Positions 57,412 through 64,000 of a stretch of DNA of 64,000 bases are shown here, piece by piece. How positions within the stretch are numbered: position 1 is the first letter of the stretch; every line of letters starts with the position of its first letter. The stretch covers positions 1 through 64,000 of the forward strand of contig NZ_DLHM01000007.1 in NCBI RefSeq assembly GCF_002483205.1, written 5' to 3'. The DNA comes from Flavihumibacter sp. UBA7668. Its GTDB lineage: Bacteria > Bacteroidota > Bacteroidia > Chitinophagales > Chitinophagaceae. The notes beneath the pieces are model-generated. The model was not told where the DNA came from and searched no databases. It was given only the letters and a program-made list of their open reading frames with translations. Position numbers and translations under genes: made by a program.

Positions 57412-58209
57412 TTATAAAAAAAGCTCTTTTATGATGATGTAAATGCCCATGACCAGAACAAACCAGCCAAATCCTTTTTTCAGGCTATCCGCAGAGATTT
57501 TTTTACTGAGTTTGTTTCCGATAAAGATACCAATGATAGCCAGTCCGGTTACTGTCAGCAGAAGCTTCCAGTCCATTGAAGCATTTTTAAGATCCCCGGT
57601 AAAGCCGATCAGCGATTTTGCTGCAATAATCAGCAGTGAAGTTCCAATTGCCTGTTTCATAGGAAGTTTACTCAGCAACACCAGGGCAGGAATAATCAGA
57701 AACCCGCCACCTGCGCCAACCAGTCCGGTTAACATCCCAACGACAACACCTTCCAATAAAATCAATGGATAATTGAAATGCTGTTCTGTAACTACTTCTT
57801 CCTCCACTTCTTCTTTCTTGCTTCGAATCATGGAAACAGACGCAAATACCATCAACACTGCAAACAGCAACATCATCAGAATTGATTTGGTAAATACCAT
57901 CCCCCCAATAGTAAACAGTTCATCCGGAATAGCCGGCACAATGAAAGCCCTGGTTGCATATACAGCAAGGATGGAAGGAATACCAAAAATTAAGGCAGTT
58001 TTCAGGTTGATTTCATTTCCCTTGTATTTCGGAAAACTACCAACCAAACTCGTTGAGCCAACAATAAAAAGTGAATAGGCCGTTGCAACAACCGGCTGAA
58101 CCCGAAACAGATAAACCAAAACCGGTACTGTAAGTATAGAACCTCCTCCCCCAATTAATCCGAGAGAAATTCCAATTATAAGCGAAGCTATGTACCCTGC
58201 GATTTCCAT
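57412..58209 (-). CDS. TauE/SafE-family sulfite/sulfur-compound exporter
   Basis: About 265 residues with eight helices in two repeats: IASLIIGISLGLIGGGGSIL and VVGMLTGLVGAGGGFLIIP, the twin GGGG/GAGGGF signature of TauE/SafE. Members move sulfite, sulfoacetate or thiosulfate-related anions. The ATG at 58209 (MEIAGYIASL) fits the first helix. An earlier in-frame start would add a hydrophilic, His/Cys-rich segment. The 11-base repeat array separates it from tsdA, and the three genes likely work together. Confidence 0.88.
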   Translation of the reverse strand: MEIAGYIASLIIGISLGLIGGGGSILTVPVLVYLFRVQPVVATAYSLFIVGSTSLVGSFPKYKGNEINLKTALIFGIPSILAVYATRAFIVPAIPDELFTIGGMVFTKSILMMLLFAVLMVFASVSMIRSKKEEVEEEVVTEQHFNYPLILLEGVVVGMLTGLVGAGGGFLIIPALVLLSKLPMKQAIGTSLLIIAAKSLIGFTGDLKNASMDWKLLLTVTGLAIIGIFIGNKLSKKISADSLKKGFGWFVLVMGIYIIIKELFL

Positions 58210-58307
58210 ATCCTTTGTATTTGAAAACAAAGATGAAACATCGCAAATCGGATTTTGGTGATGGTAGTCACACAGCTTGTGTGACACTAGTCACTCTATG
58301 ACAAAGC

Positions 58308-58880
58308 TTATTCTGACCGGTTAAATTCTTGAAGATCCTTTCTGATAAGTTGAAGTGCCTTACTAATATGCTTTTCCACCGTACTAACAGAAATCGCCAG
58401 ATGGTTGGAAATGTGCTTATTAGATTGAAACTCCCATCGGCTCAGACAAAATACCTGACGGCATTTTTCCGGTAAAGAAGAGATCGATTTATGTATGGTA
58501 TGTTGCAATTCTTTAGCCTCAATATTTTTTGCAAAATCGATTTTGCATTGAGCGTTTAAAAAAAATTGCTGTTGGTATCGAACACGTACTGCCTGCGCCC
58601 TCATTTCATTTAAAAGCTTGTATTTCAACGCCTGCATAAGATATGCCTGAACTGAAACCGTGAATTGAACCCGCTGTTTATTCTGGTATAAGCTTATAAA
58701 AATTTCCTGAATTAAATCTTCCGCCTTTTCACGAGAACGAATCCTCCGGTAGGCGGTATCCATCAAAATCGACCAATACCGACAGTATAGGACCTCAAAG
58801 GCCTGGGAATCTTCCTGACGAACCCTGTTGAAGAGCTCCTCATCCGATAGTTTTTCATACAGCAGTTTAGAAGATAGCAT
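58308..58880 (-). CDS. ECF sigma factor, FecI-like
   Basis: 190 residues. Region 2 is at about 15-85 (FEVLYCRYWSILMDTAYRRI; AEDLIQEIFISLYQNKQRVQ) and region 4 at about 130-185 (LPEKCRQVFCLSRWEFQSNK, AISVSTVEKHISKALQLIRK). The group belongs to the Bacteroidota sigma factors that respond to outer-membrane receptors, usually for iron or glycans. The partner anti-sigma would normally follow, but here a stand-alone FecR N-terminal domain is encoded upstream instead. Confidence 0.88.
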   Translation of the reverse strand: MLSSKLLYEKLSDEELFNRVRQEDSQAFEVLYCRYWSILMDTAYRRIRSREKAEDLIQEIFISLYQNKQRVQFTVSVQAYLMQALKYKLLNEMRAQAVRVRYQQQFFLNAQCKIDFAKNIEAKELQHTIHKSISSLPEKCRQVFCLSRWEFQSNKHISNHLAISVSTVEKHISKALQLIRKDLQEFNRSE

Positions 58881-58963
58881 GCAATTCGTTTAGGTAGCCA
58901 AATTAATACTTAAATAAGGGAATAGTATAGTAGAAACGCTAGAATTAATAGTTAATACGACAT

Positions 58964-59158
58964 TTAATCCATTTTATTCCTCAATTTCCGCAAACCGAGC
59001 GTACGAAACTTTTCAATTTCTTCCTCATTTAGCGAACTGGTGAAGGAACCAGCCGAATCAAAAGAATTGTACCATTTATCCAATTGCCTGCATTCTTCAT
59101 CTGTAGCATTCCCATTCAGGTATTTGTCGATTAATATGTCTATATCAGGTGGATACAT
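58964..59158 (-). CDS. Stand-alone FecR N-terminal (anti-sigma) domain
   Basis: 64 residues matching the first part of FecR-type anti-sigma proteins: DIDILIDKYLNGNATDEECR, QLDKWYNSF and the helix EEEIEKFRTLGLRKLRNK. Full FecR proteins have a transmembrane helix and a periplasmic part, about 330 residues, which are absent. The coding frame ends at a normal stop. The gene is directly upstream of the sigma factor (83-base gap) on the same strand, the reverse of the usual order. It may be a free cytosolic anti-sigma domain or the remnant of a longer gene. Confidence 0.65.
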   Translation of the reverse strand: MYPPDIDILIDKYLNGNATDEECRQLDKWYNSFDSAGSFTSSLNEEEIEKFRTLGLRKLRNKMD

Positions 59159-59194
59159 GCCAATAAATATAATATTTATTTTGAGTTCCTTTAA

Positions 59195-60208
59195 TCAGGT
59201 AGAGTTGCGAATAACCATTTCAGGTTGTTTTAGATAATTCTCAGCAATGGTTGGCGAATTTTTATCCAGTTGCTTCATCAATAAATGGATAGCTGATTTG
59301 GCAATATCCCTGATTGGTTGCCGAATGATAGTAATGGAAGGTGAATACAAACGGAATAAATCATGATCATCAAAACAAAGTATCGCCAAGTCCTCCGGAA
59401 TCTTCTTTTTGGCATATTGCACTGCTTCCAAACCACAAATCCCTAAATAATTGGTTGCAAAAAATACCGCATCCACTTCAGGATGCTCTTTAAAAAACAA
59501 CCCAATCGCTTCTACAATTTGCTCCTGACTATTCTGATAGGGCAAATTTAAAACCAGGGACTCCTGAAGATCAAGATGCCACTGCTGCAAAGCGATGTGA
59601 TAGCCGCGCTCCCGTTCTTTCATCTGGATCTGATCAAGGTCAACCGTTACAAGAGCAATGGATCGATACCCTTTTTTAAGGAGGTGCTCCATCCCCATCA
59701 TTGCCCCTGAAAAATTATCAACCAAAACCGATGGCACATCCAGCAACGGAAAGTACCGGTCCATCAGTACCACAGGTTTACCCGTCAATTTCAGTTTCCG
59801 AATCTCCGCTTCCATTCCAGGGCTGGGAGTAATCAGGTATCCATCTACCTGCTGGGAGGTTAACATGGCGATCAGCTCCCGTCCCTTATCATTATCATTC
59901 TCCGTACTGCAATACACTATTTTATAGCCACTCGCATAGGCCTCTTCTTCAATTGCTTTGGCAAGTGTTGCAAAAAAAACATTGGAGATATCCTCTACAA
60001 TCAGGCCCAGCGTTTTTGAATAACCGGTACGCAGACTAACAGCAGTTTGCAGGGGACGATATCCTGTTTCATCTGCAATTTTCCGGATACGATCCGCCAC
60101 CTCATCACTGATTCTTTGCTCACGGGCCTTGCCATTTAATACCAGGGATACCGTGGATGGCACCACACCTGCTTTGTTGGCAATATCTTTAATTGATATT
60201 CTTTTCAT
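59195..60208 (-). CDS. LacI-family transcriptional regulator
   Basis: About 337 residues. N-terminal helix-turn-helix SIKDIANKAGVVPSTVSLVL with hinge helix, then a periplasmic-binding-protein-like effector domain: SKTLGLIVEDISNVFFATLA, LTSQQVDGYLITPSPGMEAE, ILCFDDHDLFRLYSPSITII. The ATG at 60208 is chosen because the upstream in-frame start overlaps the GH76 gene. Last gene of the mannan locus on this strand, and presumably regulates it in response to a sugar. Confidence 0.92.
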   Translation of the reverse strand: MKRISIKDIANKAGVVPSTVSLVLNGKAREQRISDEVADRIRKIADETGYRPLQTAVSLRTGYSKTLGLIVEDISNVFFATLAKAIEEEAYASGYKIVYCSTENDNDKGRELIAMLTSQQVDGYLITPSPGMEAEIRKLKLTGKPVVLMDRYFPLLDVPSVLVDNFSGAMMGMEHLLKKGYRSIALVTVDLDQIQMKERERGYHIALQQWHLDLQESLVLNLPYQNSQEQIVEAIGLFFKEHPEVDAVFFATNYLGICGLEAVQYAKKKIPEDLAILCFDDHDLFRLYSPSITIIRQPIRDIAKSAIHLLMKQLDKNSPTIAENYLKQPEMVIRNST

Positions 60209-60236
60209 GTATTGCTGACTAATGCAGCAAGGCAAA

Positions 60237-61406
60237 TTACAAATTATTCTCCTCCAGTACCGCAGCCATTTCAATCAGCATGGCGCCGCTTAACTGAATC
60301 GTAAGGTCCGTAGATGCACCCGGAGGTGTTTTCCAGTAGGATCCGAATAATAAATAATTTTTATCCGTACCGCTTGTCCATAAGGTTTTTGCATTATGCT
60401 TCAAATAATTCACATATCGACCCTTATCAGAACTCAGCATACCCGGTGTAAGAATCAGCTCAGTACAATACCGAACAAATACTCCTTTAAATAAACCACC
60501 ATCTCCACCGCCTTCATCTTTTAAAAGATTATCTGTAAAATTAGTCAGTACATTATCTGACAATGTAAAGTTGGCTGCCTGGATCGCATCATTCAGGTAA
60601 CCACTTTCATTCGTAATCTTGAACAATTCAACCGCTGCCCCTACAAACAACCCCTGATTATAGGTAAACTTCCAGGTAGTATTCCGAACACCATCATTAT
60701 TGTCATTCATACCATCGTATACCCAGCCGGTACTCCGGTTATATAAACTGTCCTTTATCCAGGTGTAAATTTTTTTAGACCAGACAAGGTCATCCGGATT
60801 ATTAAACTCTTTGTATAAGCGGGCAGCTAATATGGCAGCCGGACCATTGGCAGGTGTATTCTTATAGTACGGCATTGCTTTTCTCCAGGCTATTCCTCCC
60901 CCCATCGTAGCATTCCATCCATTTTTCAGATCTGCCCATAATACATCCACTGCATCTTTATATTTCTCATCACCAGTAGCCTTAAACGCTCTTAACATAG
61001 CCAGCGCATTCCATCCCATATCATCATAAAACTCATTGATAAATGTATTGCCATTTTTTACCGGCACTCCGGTGAACCATTTATCCATATAGTCTTTATA
61101 CACCTGACTACCTGTACGTTCATATGCGTCTACCAAAACATCCAATCCATGTGCCTGAGGCCAGTAATGAAAATTGGTATTGATATTTTTTTCATTAAAA
61201 TAATTACCAGAAGCATTCCAGAATTTGGATACCAGTGATTGTGTACTGCTGTCTGCTGCCAGTGCCCAGTCAATTTCTGCTTCATTCTCCCCTCCAGTAC
61301 CATCATCAATTACACCTGGATCATAATCCTTTCTGCAACCAGTACTGAGCAGGACTAATGTAACGCCAGCAATTGCCGCCAGTGATTTAAAATGTACAAA
61401 TCTCAT
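60237..61406 (-). CDS. GH76-family endo-alpha-mannanase, lipoprotein
   Basis: 389 residues, lipobox STGC. An alpha/alpha-barrel enzyme. The catalytic pair of acids is in FYDDMGWN (Asp128-Asp129), and other GH76 features are NFHYWPQAHGLDVLVDAY, GGGIAWRKAMPYYKNTPANG and WKFTYNQGLFVGAAVELF. GH76 enzymes cut alpha-1,6-mannan of fungal cell walls. It follows the SusE-like gene after eight bases. Confidence 0.92.
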   Translation of the reverse strand: MRFVHFKSLAAIAGVTLVLLSTGCRKDYDPGVIDDGTGGENEAEIDWALAADSSTQSLVSKFWNASGNYFNEKNINTNFHYWPQAHGLDVLVDAYERTGSQVYKDYMDKWFTGVPVKNGNTFINEFYDDMGWNALAMLRAFKATGDEKYKDAVDVLWADLKNGWNATMGGGIAWRKAMPYYKNTPANGPAAILAARLYKEFNNPDDLVWSKKIYTWIKDSLYNRSTGWVYDGMNDNNDGVRNTTWKFTYNQGLFVGAAVELFKITNESGYLNDAIQAANFTLSDNVLTNFTDNLLKDEGGGDGGLFKGVFVRYCTELILTPGMLSSDKGRYVNYLKHNAKTLWTSGTDKNYLLFGSYWKTPPGASTDLTIQLSGAMLIEMAAVLEENNL

Positions 61407-61414
61407 ACTCGGGA

Positions 61415-62554
61415 TTATTTAATGATGATCTCGTGATTGTATGCAGCGTCCGTTTTAAAATTAACCAGCATATCAACATGTTTCATATCCGCTTCTGTCT
61501 TGAACTTGAAACAGTAATCCCATTGGTTTACATTCTGCTTGTAGATATTATACCAGGCAGCTGCAGTACCTGCATCCGGTCTTGAATTATCACGATTTAC
61601 ACTTCCCCAATCTTCTTCAAATTCATTCCCGTCAGAACTTTTTAGTTTCATCCGGAATTTATAGCGCTCATCACGGCCCCAGCCTTCCTGTCTGAATTCA
61701 ATGGGAACATCAGCTGCTTTAAATACACCACCACCCTCATAGTCAAGTTCAGCCTGCAGGCTATTGTTTGGTGCAAACCAAAATCCAAGTCCGGTTATTT
61801 CAGTGATGCTAAAAGCAGCATTATTGAAATCAAGAACAAGCCGATATATCTGGGTGCCGGTTGCCGGACTGGCAACAGCTTCTCCTTCTTTCAGGAAACT
61901 TCCTTCTACCTGATAGGAAGTAATGGTTCCGCTGGTTCTGTTTACAAATCTGTAAGAGCCAGATTTCAATGAAGTATAAATTTCAAATACACCGGCACTG
62001 GTTGATTTCAGCTTTATTGCATTTGCCAGATCAGCGCCTGCTTCTGTAGCATCACCGCTAAGGAAAACCTCATTGGGGATTTCAGCAAAACCAGCCGGAC
62101 GCTCCACTTCAATTGTTCTAACCAACTCGGATCTTTTCATATTGGTTCCTTTAGAAGCGATAACAGCCCAACTCATTTTACCCGTTTCAAGCGAACCAAT
62201 ACCCGCCATATCCGCTATGCGATTAAGTTCTTTGTGACTAAGAGACAAACGATTCTGTACGCCGTTCCCATCTGATGTTATCTTGTAAATTGGTTCAGAG
62301 AAATCACCCCCCTCTTCATCAAATGCCACTTCATACATTACCAGCGCTCCGTCTTCTGCTTTAGCATGATCCCATTCAAAACCCACAGATGCAGAAGTTG
62401 CAGGCTCTAATTTAACAAACACATTATCGTTTGGCGCATAATACTGTGTTACACCGGTAATGTTCATATTAATGTCTCGATCATTCCTGGAACAGCTGAT
62501 GAATGCTGTTGCTAACAGGAGGCAACCAGTGATGGTTAAAAGCAATCTATTCAT
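61415..62554 (-). CDS. SusE/SusF-like surface lipoprotein
   Basis: 379 residues. Lipobox ISC after MNRLLLTITGCLLLATAF. The first domain (about 40-150) has a SusE-like strand pattern (NVFVKLEPATSASVGFEWDH, LSLSHKELNRIADMAGIGSL), followed by GEAVASPATGTQIYRLVLDF and a C-terminal carbohydrate-binding-like domain (KQNVNQWDYCFKF, DMLVNFKTDAAYNHEIIIK). It probably holds mannan at the surface for the GH76 enzyme. Confidence 0.82.
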   Translation of the reverse strand: MNRLLLTITGCLLLATAFISCSRNDRDINMNITGVTQYYAPNDNVFVKLEPATSASVGFEWDHAKAEDGALVMYEVAFDEEGGDFSEPIYKITSDGNGVQNRLSLSHKELNRIADMAGIGSLETGKMSWAVIASKGTNMKRSELVRTIEVERPAGFAEIPNEVFLSGDATEAGADLANAIKLKSTSAGVFEIYTSLKSGSYRFVNRTSGTITSYQVEGSFLKEGEAVASPATGTQIYRLVLDFNNAAFSITEITGLGFWFAPNNSLQAELDYEGGGVFKAADVPIEFRQEGWGRDERYKFRMKLKSSDGNEFEEDWGSVNRDNSRPDAGTAAAWYNIYKQNVNQWDYCFKFKTEADMKHVDMLVNFKTDAAYNHEIIIK

Positions 62555-62583
62555 ATAAGGAAGATTTATAAATTTTAAATGAG

Positions 62584-64000
62584 TTAGTTTCCGTAATTAG
62601 GGTTCTGCGACAGATTTCCATTTCTGCCAATTTCTGATGCCGGAACCGGCCAGAGATAATGTTTGGTTCGATCAAATGTTCTGAGCTGCGCCCGGATATA
62701 TCCATTGTCAATGGAGGGGTCTTCGTATTGTGCCCCATGTGCCCATCCGTTTAACACTTCTTCAGCAATTTTCCATCTGCGGATATCATCTACCCGCAGA
62801 CCTTCCATAGCAAACTCTACTCTTCTTTCATTTCTGATTATTTCTGTCAGATCACCGGATGATGGAAAATTCAATGCAGCAGGATCAGTAAAACCGGCTC
62901 GTGCCCGAAGCGGACGAATGGTTTGATTCCAGACTTCTTCATTAAACTGATTCATTGCCTGTTTCGCTTCTGCATACATCAACAAAACATCCGCATAACG
63001 AATCAGAATAAGATTTAATCCCGAATTAAATCCAGCAACCGCTGTTGGATCATAATATTTTTTCCAGAAATAACCGGTGGCTGTTCCCTGTCCGGATGGA
63101 TTGTATTCATTATTTGCAGCCGGATTCGGATCTGTTCCAGGCTCAATATAAATTGTTTGAGTTGTTCCATTTGCATTGGTCCAGGTTGAACCATGGTATA
63201 CTATGGTAGCAGTAAGTCTTGGATCTCTGTTTGCATATGGATTATTTTCATCAAAACCGGAACCTGCCGCATTAATTGCAAGTCCGTTTGTCATGGTATA
63301 ACTATCTACCAGTTCTTGCGTTGGTGCCAGGTTATTACCTCTCGCACCCGCAGAAAGAGGAACAAAGTCAATATGTTCACCCCAGGTACGAAGGTTTGGA
63401 ACGTATTGCAGATCCAATATTACTTCACTGTTGTACTCATTAGTGGGACTAAATACTGCAGAATAAGAAGACTGAAGACTGTAAGTGCCATTTGTACCCT
63501 GATCATTCATTAGTTCTTCACAAATGGAAACCACCTCATCCATACGATTCCCTTCATAGAGGAGTACTCTTGCCTTAAGTGCTTTGGCAGCACCTTTTGT
63601 AATACGACCCCGGTCGCCTGCAGGATATTGATTTCGGGTAGGTAACACAGCAGCTGCTGCATCCAATTCTGATAAAATAAAGCCAAGCACTTCTGCTCTC
63701 GGTGAGCGGGCAATAGCTTTTGCTTCATCCGGCGAAAGATCTGTTTTTATTAAAGGCACATCACCCCACCAGTTCATGAGTCGGAAATAATGAAAAGCCC
63801 GAACAAACCGCACTTCTCCTTTATTTCTTTCACGTAGGGACGCATCCATTGTGGTATTCTGATCTACATTATCCAGAAAAATATTGGCAGCTTTGATGCC
63901 GGTATAATAATAAGCCCACTCGCCTCTGAACCGATCCAGAGTTGGCGTAAAGTTTCCACTGGTAATTACATCCGGAAAGCCGGCACCAATTCCCAATCTT
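62584..64000 (-). CDS. SusD/RagB-type lipoprotein, 5' end outside the window
   Basis: At least 472 residues; the frame is open to the right edge, so the N-terminus and its lipobox are not seen. Typical SusD features: RNKGEVRFVRAFHYFRLMNW, ITKGAAKALKARVLLYEG, LILIRYADVLLMYAEAKQAM and RNERRVEFAMEGLRVDDIRR near the C-terminus, ending LSQNPNYGN. First visible gene of the alpha-mannan locus. A SusC gene is expected just to the right. Confidence 0.94.
   Translation of the reverse strand, partial: RLGIGAGFPDVITSGNFTPTLDRFRGEWAYYYTGIKAANIFLDNVDQNTTMDASLRERNKGEVRFVRAFHYFRLMNWWGDVPLIKTDLSPDEAKAIARSPRAEVLGFILSELDAAAAVLPTRNQYPAGDRGRITKGAAKALKARVLLYEGNRMDEVVSICEELMNDQGTNGTYSLQSSYSAVFSPTNEYNSEVILDLQYVPNLRTWGEHIDFVPLSAGARGNNLAPTQELVDSYTMTNGLAINAAGSGFDENNPYANRDPRLTATIVYHGSTWTNANGTTQTIYIEPGTDPNPAANNEYNPSGQGTATGYFWKKYYDPTAVAGFNSGLNLILIRYADVLLMYAEAKQAMNQFNEEVWNQTIRPLRARAGFTDPAALNFPSSGDLTEIIRNERRVEFAMEGLRVDDIRRWKIAEEVLNGWAHGAQYEDPSIDNGYIRAQLRTFDRTKHYLWPVPASEIGRNGNLSQNPNYGN

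Noticed and set aside
1..64000. Insertion sequences, prophage or integrative element
   Set aside because: No transposase, integrase, phage structural gene, tRNA-associated attachment site or terminal inverted repeats were seen. Single accessory modules are scattered but without element boundaries.

Overview
The window is from a member of the Bacteroidota, most likely a Chitinophagaceae-type soil or freshwater bacterium. The evidence is two SusC/SusD-type glycan loci, a hybrid two-component regulator, LytS/LytTR pairs with His_kinase domains, short lipoproteins with Bacteroidota-style lipoboxes, -7 promoter elements of the TAnnTTTG type and almost no Shine-Dalgarno sites. No tRNA, rRNA, insertion sequence or CRISPR repeat array was seen.

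Left part (1-11.9 kb), defence and accessory genes: a complete type II-C cas9 on the minus strand with a recognisable tracrRNA encoded divergently in its 5' flank; cas1, cas2 and the array, if present, lie left of the window. Next come a PIN-like/ImmA-IrrE toxin-antitoxin-type pair, a repeat-rich non-coding stretch, an orphan Phd/YefM antitoxin, a secreted TIM-barrel hydrolase, two small membrane or secreted proteins, and a SigZ-type sigma factor followed by a tiny Cys-rich protein.

Middle (11.9-37.3 kb): a sigma-54 activator with three GAF repeats upstream of a small operon (NmrA-like reductase, small protein, an unusual fused alpha/beta hydrolase, YCII protein); cupins; lipoproteins; two LytS/LytTR two-component systems facing different ways; a GNAT/DUF1778 toxin-antitoxin pair with a palindromic operator over its promoter; the scar of a deletion that removed the 5' ends of a divergent hxlR/doxX pair; a molybdopterin oxidoreductase operon (DUF4143 ATPase, fdhD, DUF7009, fdhF/ydeP) preceded by a striking 32-bp-spaced repeat array; a TonB-dependent receptor with a Cys-rich DUF6660 protein; and two adjacent RlaP-like nucleotidyltransferases.

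Right part (37.4-64 kb): an HTCS-controlled glycan locus (HTCS, SusC, SusD, GH30, a cytochrome-b-like membrane protein, GH97) with a TTTACCCCCC direct repeat as probable HTCS operator; a luciferase-like monooxygenase and an EamA exporter, each behind a very short leader; an esterase and a CPBP-like membrane protein; a thiosulfate-oxidation group (TauE/SafE exporter, TsdA-like dihaem cytochrome, SoxB-like hydrolase) with nine 11-bp tandem units filling one intergenic gap; an ECF sigma factor behind a stand-alone FecR N-terminal domain; and an alpha-mannan locus (SusD cut by the window edge, SusE-like, GH76, LacI).

The observations most worth following up are the non-coding ones: the tracrRNA overlapping the cas9 control region, the three geometrically regular repeat arrays at 6.4, 32.8 and 57.3 kb, and the HTCS direct repeat. 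Among proteins, the fused hydrolase, the thiosulfate group, the paired RlaP enzymes and the DUF7009 protein inside the formate-dehydrogenase-like operon stand out.
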